Source of the DNA: Pseudoalteromonas luteoviolacea B = ATCC 29581
Lineage (GTDB): Bacteria > Pseudomonadota > Gammaproteobacteria > Enterobacterales > Alteromonadaceae
Assembly: GCA_000333235.1 (NCBI GenBank)
Contig: CAPN01000051.1
Coordinates: 682,001 to 746,000 of the forward strand
Length of the DNA: 64,000 nucleotides
Direction of reading: 5' to 3'
Part shown: positions 47,053 to 57,215 of the stretch, piece by piece
Position numbering within the stretch: position 1 is the first letter of the stretch
Layout: every line of letters starts with the position of its first letter
Translations under genes and position numbers: made by a program
Notes under the pieces: generated by a model
Database searches by the model: none
What the model was told of the DNA's origin: nothing
What the model saw: only the letters and a program-made list of their open reading frames with translations

Positions 47053-47799
47053 TTAAACCGAGTACATCGCACCATTTACATGTAATGTTTCACCAGATAC
47101 GTACGCAGCCGCATCAGAAGCCAAATAAACCACTGCTGCTGCAATTTCACTTGGCTGACCAAGACGACCCGCAGGAACATTGGCTAGCGTTGCTGCTTTT
47201 TGCTCGTCAGTGAGTTCATCGGTCATGTCTGTTTGAATAAAGCCAGGTGCAATTACATTTACTGTAATACCACGAGATGCCACTTCTTTTGCTAATGATT
47301 TAGAAAAACCAATGACCCCCGCTTTTGCTGCGGCGTAGTTTGCTTGTCCTGCATTACCCATTGAGCCAACAACTGAGCCGATGTTAATAATCCGGCCATT
47401 GCGCTTTTTCATCATTGGACGTAACACCGCTTTCGACAGGCGGAAAATAGATGATAAGTTGGTGGTAATAATGTCGTCCCACTCTTCATCTTTCATGCGC
47501 ATTAATAGATTATCACGCGTGATACCGGCATTATTAACAAGAACATCAATGTCTCCTAGCTCGGCTTTTACTGCGTCTAACAATGCCTCTATTGAAGCCG
47601 GTTCAGACACGTTCAACACAAACCCTTTGCCTTTATCACCTAAATATTCAGAGATTTTAGCCGCGCCTGACTCACTTGTAGCTGTACCGGCAACAATGGC
47701 ACCTTGCGCTACTAACGCTTCGGCAACCGCTTTTCCGATACCACGGCTTGCACCAGTTACAAGCGCAATTTTACCCTGTAATGAAAATAATTGATTCAT
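47053..47799 (-). CDS. fabG: 3-oxoacyl-ACP reductase
   Basis: A 248-residue short-chain dehydrogenase for the NADPH-dependent first reduction of fatty-acid elongation. The cofactor motif TGASRGIGKAVAE, the NNAGI block and the catalytic YAAAKAG are all present. The C-terminus MYSV is typical of FabG. It starts 13 bases after fabD. Confidence 0.97.
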   Translation of the reverse strand: MNQLFSLQGKIALVTGASRGIGKAVAEALVAQGAIVAGTATSESGAAKISEYLGDKGKGFVLNVSEPASIEALLDAVKAELGDIDVLVNNAGITRDNLLMRMKDEEWDDIITTNLSSIFRLSKAVLRPMMKKRNGRIINIGSVVGSMGNAGQANYAAAKAGVIGFSKSLAKEVASRGITVNVIAPGFIQTDMTDELTDEQKAATLANVPAGRLGQPSEIAAAVVYLASDAAAYVSGETLHVNGAMYSV

Positions 47800-47812
47800 G
47801 CTATCTCTCTAT

Positions 47813-48739
47813 TTATTTTGCGTCAGCGATACTTTCAGGCGTATTGACGGAATCACATGCTAGTGCTTTTTCAATTCGCTTGACCAAACCACTGATAACT
47901 TTACCTGGACCGAATTCGTATGATTGTGTTACACCTGATGCCGCAATTTTTTGTACTGACTCAGTCCAACGTACTGGACTGTATAATTGACGGATAAGCG
48001 CGTCTTTAATCCGCGTTACGTCTGTTTCCACTGCAACATCAACATTATTAATGACGTCAAACTTCGGTGTGTTAAATTGGATATCGTTGAACAACGTTGC
48101 GAGTTGTTCCGCAGCAGGTTTCATAAGCTCACAGTGCGAAGGCACGCTTACAGGCAAAGGCAGTGCACGTTTTGCACCTGCGGCTTTACACGCTTCAGAA
48201 GCACGTTCAACTGCTTCTTTATGACCTGCTATGACAACTTGGCCTGGCGAATTGTAGTTAACCGGTGCTACCACTTGACCATTTTGACTTTCACGGCAGG
48301 CTTTAGCGATGGCATCATCGTCTAAACCAATGATCGCCGCCATTGAACCTACCCCAGCAGGGACTGCCTGTTGCATGAATTCACCGCGCTTTTCAACCAG
48401 CTTAACCGCATCGCTAAGTGATAATACGTCGGCACACACTAGTGCAGAGTACTCTCCTAAACTGTGGCCTGCTAATACCAGTTCCACATCTTGGTGACTT
48501 TCACGCCATGCCCTGAAAATCGCCACACTTGCAGTTAGTAGCGCAGGTTGAGTACGGTGTGTTTGGTTTAATTCTGATTCAGGGCCATTTAAAACAAGCT
48601 CTGTTAAATCATAACCTAACGCTGCAGATGCTTCTGCAAACGTCGATTGAACGATTGAATTGTTTTCAAGAAGTTCTGATAGCATGCCCACGTTTTGTGA
48701 ACCTTGCCCTGGAAACATGAGTGCGATTTTTTGTGACAT
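47813..48739 (-). CDS. fabD: Malonyl-CoA:ACP transacylase
   Basis: A 308-residue enzyme that loads malonyl onto ACP. The motifs are LMFPGQGSQNVGML near the N-terminus, the nucleophile elbow AGHSLGEYSAL (Ser about 92) and the catalytic His in VPSHCELM. The frame opens with GTG at 48763, but ATG 48739 (MSQKIALMFPGQG) gives the family's normal N-terminus and length (E. coli 309). It starts after plsX with no fabH between. Confidence 0.96.
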   Translation of the reverse strand: MSQKIALMFPGQGSQNVGMLSELLENNSIVQSTFAEASAALGYDLTELVLNGPESELNQTHRTQPALLTASVAIFRAWRESHQDVELVLAGHSLGEYSALVCADVLSLSDAVKLVEKRGEFMQQAVPAGVGSMAAIIGLDDDAIAKACRESQNGQVVAPVNYNSPGQVVIAGHKEAVERASEACKAAGAKRALPLPVSVPSHCELMKPAAEQLATLFNDIQFNTPKFDVINNVDVAVETDVTRIKDALIRQLYSPVRWTESVQKIAASGVTQSYEFGPGKVISGLVKRIEKALACDSVNTPESIADAK

Positions 48740-48786
48740 AATCTGCTCTATTTGGTTTAACACTCTGCAGGCCAGTCACATCAGTT

Positions 48787-49839
48787 TTATTCGCTTTTTG
48801 GACTAACCGGCAAATCATCCGCTACATTTAACTGTGTAAATGCAGCTTGAATCTTTTCTGGGATCTGCCTTTCAACTTCTCTAGCAGCTTCCTCAATTGC
48901 GGCAAGAAATGCTTTACTTGATGCATTTCCATGGCTTTTAACAACAATACCGCGCAATCCTACCAGACTTGCACCGTTATACTGGTCGGGGTTCACCCTT
49001 TTGTACATCTTTTTTATAACGGGTCGTAGTGCAAAGGCCAACACTTTATAAAAAACATGCTTTTTCAACGCTTTTGTGAACTTATGCAGAATGAGCTTGG
49101 CAATTCCTTCACACGTTTTTAGTGCTACATTGCCGACAAACCCATCGCACACAATCACATGCGCTTTACCGGTAAAAATATCACTGCCTTCGCTATAACC
49201 GATATAATTTAGTTGAGGGCATTTACGCATTAATTCTGCGGCTTGCTTTATACCATCGTGCCCTTTAATGTCTTCTGAGCCGATATTCAGTAAACTGACT
49301 CGTGGTCGTTCAATCGACAATCTTTGGCTTGCTACCACTGATCCCATTAAACCAAATTGAAACAACGTTTGGGGTTCGCAAAACACATTTGCACCCAGAT
49401 CGAGTAAATATGCAGGATCTTTTGTTTCTGTCGGTACGGCAGAAATAAGCGCGGGTCTCTTAACTCCTGGTAACAATTTAAGAACGTGTGTAGCCATAAA
49501 AAACAAAGCGCCGGTATTACCAGAACTAACACACGCTTGTGCTTCACCAGATTTAACTAAATCGAGCGCGACACGCATAGAAGAGTCTTTTTTTCGACGT
49601 AACGCTTGCGCAGGTTCACAGCAATTCGTAACAATTTCGTGGCAATGACGGATTTTAAGGCGAGGATGGTTTAATGAATCAAGTTTATCAAGGCCTTCTG
49701 TGATGACATGCTCGTTACCACATAATATCAGGTTGATATGAGAATTTTGATTGACTGCTTTTACCGCAGCTAAAATAGATGAACGGGGGCCGTAATCGCC
49801 CCCCATCATATCTAACGCGATGGTTAGATCAGTGCGCAT
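48787..49839 (-). CDS. plsX: Phosphate acyltransferase PlsX
   Basis: A 350-residue enzyme that makes acyl-phosphate from acyl-ACP for phospholipid synthesis. The N-terminus [16 protein letters not shown], the [16 protein letters not shown] segment and [14 protein letters not shown] are diagnostic. It follows rpmF by 11 bases, the common rpmF-plsX pairing. In most relatives fabH follows; here fabD follows directly. Confidence 0.96.
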   Translation of the reverse strand: MRTDLTIALDMMGGDYGPRSSILAAVKAVNQNSHINLILCGNEHVITEGLDKLDSLNHPRLKIRHCHEIVTNCCEPAQALRRKKDSSMRVALDLVKSGEAQACVSSGNTGALFFMATHVLKLLPGVKRPALISAVPTETKDPAYLLDLGANVFCEPQTLFQFGLMGSVVASQRLSIERPRVSLLNIGSEDIKGHDGIKQAAELMRKCPQLNYIGYSEGSDIFTGKAHVIVCDGFVGNVALKTCEGIAKLILHKFTKALKKHVFYKVLAFALRPVIKKMYKRVNPDQYNGASLVGLRGIVVKSHGNASSKAFLAAIEEAAREVERQIPEKIQAAFTQLNVADDLPVSPKSE

Positions 49840-49850
49840 CAGGCAATCTC

Positions 49851-50021
49851 TTATTTAGAAATTACTTTTTCGCCTTTATAGTAACCGTCTGCAGTTACGT
49901 GGTGACGACGATGAGTTTCGCCTGAAACTGGATCAACAGTTAAAGTAGGACCAGTTAGAGCATCGTGTGAACGACGCATGCCACGTCTTGCACGAGACTT
50001 TTTATTTTGTTGTACCGCCAT
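49851..50021 (-). CDS. rpmF: 50S ribosomal protein L32
   Basis: A 56-residue protein read directly from the sequence. It begins [20 protein letters not shown], continues [21 protein letters not shown], and ends GEKVISK. This is bacterial L32 of the cysteine-free type, with no zinc-binding cysteines. The length equals the E. coli protein without its Met (56). AGGAGA lies just before the ATG. It is cotranscribed with yceD and plsX. Confidence 0.97.
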   Translation of the reverse strand: MAVQQNKKSRARRGMRRSHDALTGPTLTVDPVSGETHRRHHVTADGYYKGEKVISK

Positions 50022-50031
50022 TAGCCTTCTC

Positions 50032-50556
50032 CTAAGAATCTTTCTTAAGTTGTTTCAATATCTCAAATGGATTTGGTTTGCTCTCTTCCTCGTCAATTTC
50101 GCCAAAGCGCAAGGGCTTTTCCGAAAACGAACAAGAAGCTTCGTCATGCATAGGTACTATAGGAATCGCGAGAATTAATTCATCTTCAATTAATTGACGA
50201 AGATTAATTTCTCCATGTTCGTCCAGTTCCACAACATCGTAGCTTTCAGGAAGATCATCCGACTCTGCACCCAAACCGACTGGCGTATAAGCAAAGTCTT
50301 GTTCCAAATCCAACCCTAACTCTCCACCGCACCTTTGACAACCAACGTGCACTGCTGCGCTTATGTGACCACGCACGACAGCAAGACCTTGTTCATCAAA
50401 TTCGCAACGGACAGTTACCGCTATTTCACCTGCTTCATCCAACACAACTTGCTCTAATCGAGAAAGTTCTTCGAGCATTACTACGCCGTTGTAATCACTT
50501 CGACGCTGCGCCGCCCTGTTGGGATCAAGCGTGATGGGAATTTTCACCTTTTGCAT
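50032..50556 (-). CDS. yceD: YceD family protein (DUF177)
   Basis: A 174-residue protein matching YceD/DUF177, which is always near rpmF and implicated in 23S rRNA accumulation. The N-terminus [22 protein letters not shown] and the cysteine pair in [15 protein letters not shown] are typical. The acidic C-terminal half ([18 protein letters not shown]) is the family end. It heads the leftward rpmF-plsX-fab operon. Confidence 0.92.
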   Translation of the reverse strand: MQKVKIPITLDPNRAAQRRSDYNGVVMLEELSRLEQVVLDEAGEIAVTVRCEFDEQGLAVVRGHISAAVHVGCQRCGGELGLDLEQDFAYTPVGLGAESDDLPESYDVVELDEHGEINLRQLIEDELILAIPIVPMHDEASCSFSEKPLRFGEIDEEESKPNPFEILKQLKKDS

Positions 50557-50675
50557 AGGGGCTGCATCATATAGATTGTTAGCATGTTAGTCAAAATAAA
50601 AATGCACTTTTCCTTTGTTTTACGAGGATTGGCGCACTATCCTAACGGAAATTTTATAAAGACTAGGTTGTAGGT

Positions 50676-51266
50676 ATGAAAACCAAGCTTATTTTAGCCT
50701 CAAGTTCACCATTTAGGCAGTCTATTTTAGAAAAATTTGCCATTAATTTTGAATCTTTTTCACCAAACGTCGATGAATCAAGACTTTCCTCAGAGTCCCC
50801 TGCTCAATTAGTCGCCAGATTGAGCGAATTAAAGGCAAAGGCAGCCCACGGTATGTATCCAAGCGGGCTAGTGATTGGGTCTGACCAAGTTGCGGTATTC
50901 AAGGATGAAATACTCGGTAAACCTCACACAATTGAAAATGCCGTCGCGCAATTAAGCAAGTTCAGTGGTAATAAAGTCACGTTTTTAACCGGTCTATGTG
51001 TTTATTGTCTAGAAACAGGCGAAACAAGAACCATTGTTGAACAATTCAATGTTTACTTTCGCTCTCTAACTTTTTCTGAAATACAAAACTACATTCAATT
51101 AGAACAACCCCTAAGTTGCGCAGGAAGTTTTAAAAGTGAAGGGCTTGGTATTTGTCTTTTCGACAAGTTAGAAGGCGAAGACCCAAATACCTTAATTGGC
51201 CTCCCCCTTATTGCGCTCAATCGACTACTACGCGAATTTGGATTTAATGTTCTGGAGCGACAGTAA
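50676..51266 (+). CDS. Maf-like nucleotide pyrophosphatase (YceF, m7GTP type)
   Basis: A 196-residue Maf-family protein. The motifs LILASSSPFRQSILEK at the N-terminus, LVIGSDQVAV, LGKP and the SFKSEGLG block fit the YceF subgroup, which in E. coli hydrolyses m7GTP and other modified nucleotides. YceF sits beside yceD and rpmF in E. coli as well. The last 39 bases overlap the end of the HAD gene on the other strand. Confidence 0.93.
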   Translation: MKTKLILASSSPFRQSILEKFAINFESFSPNVDESRLSSESPAQLVARLSELKAKAAHGMYPSGLVIGSDQVAVFKDEILGKPHTIENAVAQLSKFSGNKVTFLTGLCVYCLETGETRTIVEQFNVYFRSLTFSEIQNYIQLEQPLSCAGSFKSEGLGICLFDKLEGEDPNTLIGLPLIALNRLLREFGFNVLERQ

Positions 51267-51896
51267 AATCCCTAACTCGGTATAGTTATTCGCAACAGCA
51301 TAAGCGCCATTTTCAAGTAACCGCTCGGTGCTGTCTACACCGAGTGTGACTCCAATCGCATCTACTTTCGCATTGCAAGCCAATTGCATATCGATGATAG
51401 TATCACCAATCATCACTGCATCTTTTGGTGCAACGTTCGTTTCGGATAAAATGTCATTCAACATTTGTGGATGAGGCTTAGATTGCGCTTCATCGGCTGT
51501 TTTGGTCACGACAAAGTAATGACCTAACCCACTTTGTTCTAACATTCGATTTAATCCAGCTCGGCTTTTTCCCGTCGCCACTGCCAATTTAATCCCTTGC
51601 TGACTTAACGAGCCCAGTAGTGCTTCTACACCTTCAAATACTGGGGTAGGAGTTTTATCCATGTACTTAAATTGATGTTTATAGCCCGTGACGAGAGCGT
51701 GCCATTTTGATCGCTCATTCGGAAATAATGTTTCAATTGCCGTTTCGAGTGATAAACCAATAATCCGCTTTGCCGCATCCGCCGTTGGGATATCAACGCC
51801 CGCATGCTCGGCTGCCAGTTGAATGCTGTTGACGATTTTCTCAATCGAATCCATGACCGTGCCGTCCCAGTCGAAGATCACTAACTTATACTTCAT
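51228..51896 (-). CDS. HAD-superfamily phosphatase (Gph-like)
   Basis: A 222-residue HAD-IA hydrolase. VIFDWDGTVMDS gives the nucleophile and general-acid aspartates, LAVATGKSRAG is motif II, a lysine in SKPHPQML is motif III, and VMIGDTIIDM is motif IV. It resembles phosphoglycolate phosphatase relatives, but the substrate is not clear. The longer frame to 51926 is unlikely: ATG 51896 shares TAATG with the rluC stop and has AAGGAAA upstream. Confidence 0.88.
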   Translation of the reverse strand: MKYKLVIFDWDGTVMDSIEKIVNSIQLAAEHAGVDIPTADAAKRIIGLSLETAIETLFPNERSKWHALVTGYKHQFKYMDKTPTPVFEGVEALLGSLSQQGIKLAVATGKSRAGLNRMLEQSGLGHYFVVTKTADEAQSKPHPQMLNDILSETNVAPKDAVMIGDTIIDMQLACNAKVDAIGVTLGVDSTERLLENGAYAVANNYTELGILLSLQNIKSKFA

Positions 51897-52861
51897 TACT
51901 TTCCTTGGCGCAGCGCAGTCAAACACTTTTCTAAATTGGCATCAATAGGCGCTTCGACGTGCAAAGTTGTTTCTAACTTAGGGTGAATAAAGCGCAGTTC
52001 TTTAGCATGTAAAAACAAACGATTTAAACCCGTTGCTTTCATGGCAGAATCAAATTCTGCATCACCGTATTTATCGTCACACGCAATAGGGTTGCCTTTA
52101 CATTGCGTATGGACGCGAATTTGATGCGTTCGCCCCGTCACCGGTGAAGCTTGTACTAAGGTAGCGCCATCAAACTTTTCAAGAATACGAAAGCGAGTAT
52201 GTGATGGTTTACCTTCTTCTACATCCACTCTCACGACACGTTCACCGGATTGTAAAGTGTTCTTTTTAAGTGGCTCAGTAACATTCTTATTTTTAGCTGA
52301 CCAATCGCCTTTGACCAAAGCCCAATAATTCTTTTCCATTGTTTTTTCGCGAAGTTGCTCATGCAAGCCTTTCAATATAGACCGTTTTTTCGCAATGATA
52401 ATGCAACCCGACGTATCTCTATCTAGGCGGTGGACGAGTTCTAAACTTCGCTCTTCTGGTCGCAAGGCCCTTATGGCTTCGATAAGTCCAAAGCTCAACC
52501 CGCTGCCGCCATGCACTGCCAGACCTGATGGTTTGTTTATCACCATCAGATAGTTATCTTCAAACAAGATATTGTCTTGAAGCTGAGCTACTTTATCGAA
52601 CTTTTGAATGTTTTCTGGTTCGATTTGTTCTTTTTCGGCAACGCGGATAGGAGGAATTCGGATCTCATCGTTCGCTTGAATTTTATAAACCGGCTTGATG
52701 CGCTTCTTATTTACACGCACCTCACCCTTGCGCAAAATTTTATAAACCGCGCTCTTTGGCACGCCTTTTAAAAAGGTGATTAAGAAGTTATCAATGCGCT
52801 GACCGGCTTGGTCTTCATCGATGGTAACAAAGGTAACTTTAAGCTGGGTGTTTTCTGACAT
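51896..52861 (-). CDS. rluC: 23S rRNA pseudouridine synthase RluC
   Basis: A 321-residue enzyme making pseudouridines 955, 2504 and 2580 in 23S rRNA (E. coli numbering of sites). An N-terminal S4 domain (about 18-85, GQRIDNFLITFLKGVPKS) is followed by the RluA-type catalytic domain with LVHRLDRDTSG carrying the catalytic Asp. VTGRTHQIRVH is also typical. It is divergent from rne, as in E. coli. Confidence 0.95.
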   Translation of the reverse strand: MSENTQLKVTFVTIDEDQAGQRIDNFLITFLKGVPKSAVYKILRKGEVRVNKKRIKPVYKIQANDEIRIPPIRVAEKEQIEPENIQKFDKVAQLQDNILFEDNYLMVINKPSGLAVHGGSGLSFGLIEAIRALRPEERSLELVHRLDRDTSGCIIIAKKRSILKGLHEQLREKTMEKNYWALVKGDWSAKNKNVTEPLKKNTLQSGERVVRVDVEEGKPSHTRFRILEKFDGATLVQASPVTGRTHQIRVHTQCKGNPIACDDKYGDAEFDSAMKATGLNRLFLHAKELRFIHPKLETTLHVEAPIDANLEKCLTALRQGK

Positions 52862-52892
52862 TGCCTAATCACTGATTTGAGTAATAATTATG

Positions 52893-52922
52893 TTGCGAAC
52901 ACGGCATTATTAATGGGATAAT
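52893..52922 (+). promoter_or_regulatory. Candidate rne promoter
   Basis: TTGCGA at 52893-52898 and GATAAT at 52917-52922, with an 18-base spacer. Initiation near 52930 would give a leader of about 420 nt before rne. For comparison, the E. coli rne leader is about 360 nt. Confidence 0.4.
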
Positions 52923-53350
52923 CACCCCCGCAAATTTTTGCAGCAGGTGCTTTTAAGCCTTGAAATAATCGTGATGCACATTGGACGGGTGATCATAACA
53001 GCGCAGAGGATAGAATTCCAAAGCATTTATCACCTTTACAACACAAACACGTGCGATTGACCAACTGCGATGCGCGTACTATGTCGCAGCCACCGTCAGA
53101 CACGGTATTTAACAAAGAAAAAGCAAAAAATATGAAAAAGCTAAGATTAACACTTTTTAATTAAGGTCATTAATCCAAGTGTCGCGTGAGTAACGCCTCA
53201 TCACGAGTAAGTGATTTTGAGGAATCAGTGAAGATCGCCTTTCGGATATCGTTCTCTCTCCCCAGTCGTGAGACTGTATCTTAAAAAATAGAGCGAATGA
53301 CCAAGCGCAAAGTGTTGATTTAGCGATAAATTTAAAAGTAGAGTAACAAT
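52923..53350 (+). other. Long 5' leader of rne, probable autoregulatory region
   Basis: No open frame of note. Near the gene there are three small hairpins: CGTGA/TCACG (53185-53205), TGATT/AATCA (53212-53227, loop TTGAGG) and CAGTC-GTGA-GACTG (53263-53276), the last with a GNRA-type loop. In E. coli, RNase E limits its own synthesis by acting on structured elements in the rne leader. I infer the same here from length and structure, not from sequence identity to the Rfam rne5 model. Confidence 0.45.
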
Positions 53351-56300
53351 ATGAAACGTATGCTGATCAATGCGACGCAGCAAGAAGAAATGCGCGTTGC
53401 ACTGGTTGATGGCCAGCGCCTATATGATCTTGATATCGAAAGCCCTGGACACGAACAAAAGAAAGCCAATATTTATAAAGGCAAAATTACACGCATTGAA
53501 CCATCTTTAGAAGCCGCATTCGTAGATTACGGCGCTGAGCGACATGGCTTCCTTCCCCTCAAAGAAATTGCAAAACAATACTTCCCAGATGGCTATTCGT
53601 TTAGCGGACGTCCTAACATCAAAGACGTTATCAAAGAAGGCCAAGAAGTCATTGTTCAAATCGACAAGGAAGAACGCGGACAAAAAGGCGCTGCTTTAAC
53701 GACCTTTATCAGCGTTGCAGGGAGCTATTTGGTGCTCATGCCAAACAATCCTCGTGCTGGCGGTATTTCACGTCGTATCGAAGGCGATGAACGTATCGAA
53801 CTTAAAGATACATTAAGTCGCTTAGATCTGCCTCGTGGTATGGGATTAATCGTGCGTACTGCAGGTGTTGGTAAGTCGTTCGAAGAACTCGAATATGACC
53901 TTAAAGCACTGTTAGTGCATTGGGATGCAATTCAAACTGCAGCACAAAGTCGAAAAGCTCCTTTTTTAATTCACCAAGAAAGCAACGTTATTTTCCGTGC
54001 TATTCGTGACTATTTACGCCGTGATATTGGTGAAATTCTTATTGATAAAGCCAAAGTGTTTGAAGAAGCAAAAGCACACATCGAACGCTTTAGACCAGAC
54101 TTTATCAACCGCGTAAAGTTATACCAAGGCGACGTGCCGTTGTTCACGCACTACCAGATCGAAAGCCAAATTGAGTCGGCGTTCAAGCGTGAAGTACGAC
54201 TGCCGTCAGGTGGTTCTATTGTTATTGACCCGACCGAAGCACTAACTTCTATCGACATCAACTCGTCGAAAGCAACAAAAGGCGGCGACATTGAAGAAAC
54301 CGCGTTAAATACAAATCTTGAAGCGGCAGAAGAAATTGCGCGTCAGTTACGTCTTCGTGATTTAGGTGGTTTGATTGTTATTGACTTTATCGACATGACC
54401 CCACCGCGTCATCAACGTGAAGTAGAAAATCGCCTAAAAGATGCAGTAAGAACAGACCGCGCACGCGTGCAAATCGGCAAAATTTCACGCTTTGGTTTGC
54501 TGGAAATGTCGCGTCAACGTCTTCGCCCATCCCTTGGTGAAGCAAGCCAGCACAGTTGTCCGCGTTGTGATGGTCAAGGTACTATTCGTTCAAACGAGTC
54601 TCTTGCTCTGTCCATCTTACGTTTAATTGAAGAAGAAGCAATCAAAGACAACACAGCTCAAGTTAACGCTCAAGTGCCCGTTGCCGTTGCGTCATACCTC
54701 TTAAATGAAAAACGTCGTGCAGTTCAACGTATTGAAAAACGACATGATTGTTCTGTGGTGATCATTCCAAACCAACACCTTGAAACCCCTCACTACGAAG
54801 TAGTACGCGTAAGAGTGGATGAAACTTCTGAACTTGCAAGCTACGAGCAAATCAAAGCACCAGAAATTGAAGTAGTAGAAGTTGCAAAACCGCTTGCAGT
54901 GCAGAAGGAAGAGCCCGCACTTAAAGGTGTTATTATGCCAGCGGCCACCCCTGCTCAAGCAACGCCAGCACCAATAGCGACTTCTGCTCAACAAACACCA
55001 AAAGCAAACGAAATTGGACTGTTGACTCGCATTGGAAATTGGATCAAAGGTTTATTTGCGACTCCTGAAGCTGAAGAAAAAACCGAAGAAAAACCAAAGC
55101 CACAACGTAAACAATACGACAATCGTCGTCGCAATCAACAAAAACGCCGCAATAATCGCTCTCGTGATCAGAAAGAGTCTCAGAATGAGATTACCACGAA
55201 GGACGAAAAGCCGCAGAATACGGCAAATGAACGCTCAAATGATACACCAAATAGACGTCGCCGTAATAACAACCGTAAACGACAAGAAAACGATGCTCAA
55301 ACGAATAATGACGTTGCTGAATCAAATGTTCAACAAGAGCAACAGGAACAGCAAGAAGTTAGAGTTAAGCCTCGTCGTCAACGCCGTAACTTGCGTAAAA
55401 AAGTGCGTATTGAGTCGCAATCCAACCCAGCACAAGAAAATACTCAAGTGCAAGATACCGCTTCTGAGGTAGTAAGCACAGAAACAGCAAACGTTGAAAA
55501 AGCGCAAACAACACCGACAGTTGAAAACACGGTTTCTGATTCATCAGAACACAAGGCAGAAAAACCACGTCGTCGGGAGAACAGTCGTGGTTCGCGTAAG
55601 CCTCGTAATGAATCGAGCAATAATGAGGAACGGTCAGCTGCGAGCGCGCAAGAGCTAGAGACGGCATTGATTCAACAGCAAAGTGACGAAGCTGAAACTG
55701 CGTCGGAAACTGTTAATGAACCTGCGGTTGAAAATGTGAAGCCTGTTAACACGGATGAAGCTAACCATCATGAAGATAGCTCGATTGACGATAACGAAGA
55801 CAAAGACGGTCGTACACGTTCGCGTCGCTCTCCTCGTCACCTTCGTGCGGCAGGCCAACGTCGACGCCGTCCTGAAACAGACAAAAAAGAAGCGTCTATG
55901 GCATTTGTGCCAGTTGCAGATCAAGCGGCTGCTGAATACGAAGAAGAGTTAAAACGCACTCAACCTGCGCTTGAAAATGAAAGTGTTACTGAAAAATCGG
56001 CTAAATCAGCTGAGGCTGAAGCTGACGCGGTAATCTCACCAGAAGCCAACGCTGAGACCACTTCAACTACAAATGTTGAAGTAATCGCGAACGCAGAAGA
56101 GAGTACGCAAGCTCAAAACAGTAATGACATTGCAAACAGGACAGTCGAAGCGTTAGAGCCAAAAGCAGAAATCGCAGCTGCAGTCGATACTTTAGAAACA
56201 GACGGCGCGGCGCAAGTAAACGAACCAATTAGCGCAGAAACTACAAGCGACAAGATAGAAGCTGCCAAAGCGGAACTTGATGCGGTCAACACGGCAACAA

Positions 56301-56599
56301 CATCTGACACACCAGTGAAGGAATACGTTGAAACAGTAAAAAGTGCGCCAAGAAAAGCTGAAGCAGTAGAAAGCCGCGAGCCTAAGGCAACATCTATCCA
56401 AGCTCGGGTACGCTTTGTGAATAACAGCAATGCGCCAATGACAAAAGCATCACCTAGTCAAGAAGCCGACGGTGTGTTCACTACACCAAGTGCAATGCCT
56501 GACGATAAACGTACTCCTATCACGCACAGCGTAATGGGTGTTGGTTCGAAGTCTAAAGGTGGCAAAGCAAGTGCTGCCATGGCATCCACGATGTCGTAA
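53351..56599 (+). CDS. rne: Ribonuclease E
   Basis: A 1082-residue endoribonuclease and degradosome scaffold. The catalytic half has an S1 domain ([21 protein letters not shown] onward, about 34-120), the DNase I-like core with catalytic Asp residues in IDINSSKAT and VIDFIDM, and the zinc link CPRCDGQG. After about residue 510 the sequence becomes low in complexity. An amphipathic helix, [15 protein letters not shown] (about 557-571), looks like the membrane-targeting segment A. Arg-rich RNA-binding stretches ([14 protein letters not shown] and others) and acidic, Ala/Glu-rich tracts follow. The C-terminal end differs from E. coli, so partner-binding sites are not assignable by eye. Confidence 0.97.
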   Translation: MKRMLINATQQEEMRVALVDGQRLYDLDIESPGHEQKKANIYKGKITRIEPSLEAAFVDYGAERHGFLPLKEIAKQYFPDGYSFSGRPNIKDVIKEGQEVIVQIDKEERGQKGAALTTFISVAGSYLVLMPNNPRAGGISRRIEGDERIELKDTLSRLDLPRGMGLIVRTAGVGKSFEELEYDLKALLVHWDAIQTAAQSRKAPFLIHQESNVIFRAIRDYLRRDIGEILIDKAKVFEEAKAHIERFRPDFINRVKLYQGDVPLFTHYQIESQIESAFKREVRLPSGGSIVIDPTEALTSIDINSSKATKGGDIEETALNTNLEAAEEIARQLRLRDLGGLIVIDFIDMTPPRHQREVENRLKDAVRTDRARVQIGKISRFGLLEMSRQRLRPSLGEASQHSCPRCDGQGTIRSNESLALSILRLIEEEAIKDNTAQVNAQVPVAVASYLLNEKRRAVQRIEKRHDCSVVIIPNQHLETPHYEVVRVRVDETSELASYEQIKAPEIEVVEVAKPLAVQKEEPALKGVIMPAATPAQATPAPIATSAQQTPKANEIGLLTRIGNWIKGLFATPEAEEKTEEKPKPQRKQYDNRRRNQQKRRNNRSRDQKESQNEITTKDEKPQNTANERSNDTPNRRRRNNNRKRQENDAQTNNDVAESNVQQEQQEQQEVRVKPRRQRRNLRKKVRIESQSNPAQENTQVQDTASEVVSTETANVEKAQTTPTVENTVSDSSEHKAEKPRRRENSRGSRKPRNESSNNEERSAASAQELETALIQQQSDEAETASETVNEPAVENVKPVNTDEANHHEDSSIDDNEDKDGRTRSRRSPRHLRAAGQRRRRPETDKKEASMAFVPVADQAAAEYEEELKRTQPALENESVTEKSAKSAEAEADAVISPEANAETTSTTNVEVIANAEESTQAQNSNDIANRTVEALEPKAEIAAAVDTLETDGAAQVNEPISAETTSDKIEAAKAELDAVNTATTSDTPVKEYVETVKSAPRKAEAVESREPKATSIQARVRFVNNSNAPMTKASPSQEADGVFTTPSAMPDDKRTPITHSVMGVGSKSKGGKASAAMASTMS

Positions 56600-56613
56600 T
56601 GTATTAGAACCAG

Positions 56614-56640
56614 AAAAGCCGCACACCGTGCGGCTTTTTT
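56614..56640 (+). terminator. Rho-independent terminator of rne
   Basis: A 10-bp stem (AAAGCCGCAC with GTGCGGCTTT, loop ACC) ends in a run of six T residues, about 15 bases after the rne stop. Confidence 0.92.
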
Positions 56641-56771
56641 ATTGGCTATTTTTCATCTTGTCCAAATCAGTAATACCATTAATCTTCTTAAACCAAGCCG
56701 CTTAAATTTAGGGATCTATTTAAAGGTAAGGAAAGCTTGTCGATAACACCGCTCACGCGCCCTGCTATCGC

Positions 56772-56870
56772 TGAGGTACCTACTTATATGTAGGCAACGC
56801 GAAAATTTTGCTATTTAGTTGTTCTAAATGAGAAATTTTTAACTACATTAACAACAGCTTTGGTACCTCA
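56772..56870. repeat. Structured intergenic element with inverted ends, possible dispersed repeat
   Basis: TGAGGTACC (56772-56780) and GGTACCTCA (56862-56870) are perfect 9-bp inverted ends. Between them lie a CCTAC/GTAGG hairpin (56779-56794) and a long imperfect stem-loop (56801-56840) whose centre is TTTAG-TTGTT-CTAAA. The motif TTTAGTTGTTCTAAA looks like a sequence that recurs in intergenic regions of Alteromonadales, but that is from memory and needs a genome search. No coding frame is present in 56641-57149. Confidence 0.45.
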
Positions 56871-56882
56871 TAAGATCAAATA

Positions 56883-56981
56883 TTAATGAGGATTGGAATA
56901 AGCGTCGATTTATACAGATGCTAAGTTTGGGTATATACTCAATTTATCTTCAACAACTAGGTTGTGTGCATTCCTCATTAA
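56883..56981. repeat. Second long-range inverted repeat
   Basis: TTAATGAGGA (56883-56892) and TCCTCATTAA (56972-56981) are perfect 10-bp arms around 79 bases. They follow the 56772-56870 element directly and may be part of the same repeat unit. The remaining bases to 57149 hold no recognisable feature. Confidence 0.35.
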
Positions 56982-57153
56982 ATACGACCGAGTGTCTTGT
57001 TTGGAAATTGCTATGGCTTTACGGCTGAACAGGTTTCGAGGCAACAGAATCAATCCCTATGCTAATTGACCTAGAGATTCTTTATTTCAGCAAACGTTTA
57101 AAGGCGTGTAGATTACTTCGAACCATGGGTTTATCCTCAAAAAAACGAATAAA

Positions 57154-57177
57154 ACCGAGGACATCCACTTCCTCGGT
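57154..57177 (-). terminator. Rho-independent terminator of yejK
   Basis: ACCGAGGA (57154-57161) pairs with TCCTCGGT (57170-57177) around an 8-nt loop. On the minus strand a T-rich tail follows (TTTATTCGTTTTTTT). Confidence 0.75.
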
Positions 57178-57215
57178 CACACCCTATAAAACCAATTAAT
57201 AGTGCTTGAATATGG

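Noticed and set aside
46903-47085. 60-codon plus-strand frame across the acpP-fabG gap
   Set aside because: Overlaps the fabG 3' end, has no ribosome binding site, and runs through the probable acpP promoter.
47381-47794. 137-codon plus-strand frame opposite fabG
   Set aside because: Antisense to a complete fabG; no start signals.
55032-55472. 146-codon plus-strand frame inside rne
   Set aside because: It is the +1 shadow of the repetitive Arg/Glu-rich RNase E tail, rich in Lys/Asn from codon shift. No homology pattern.
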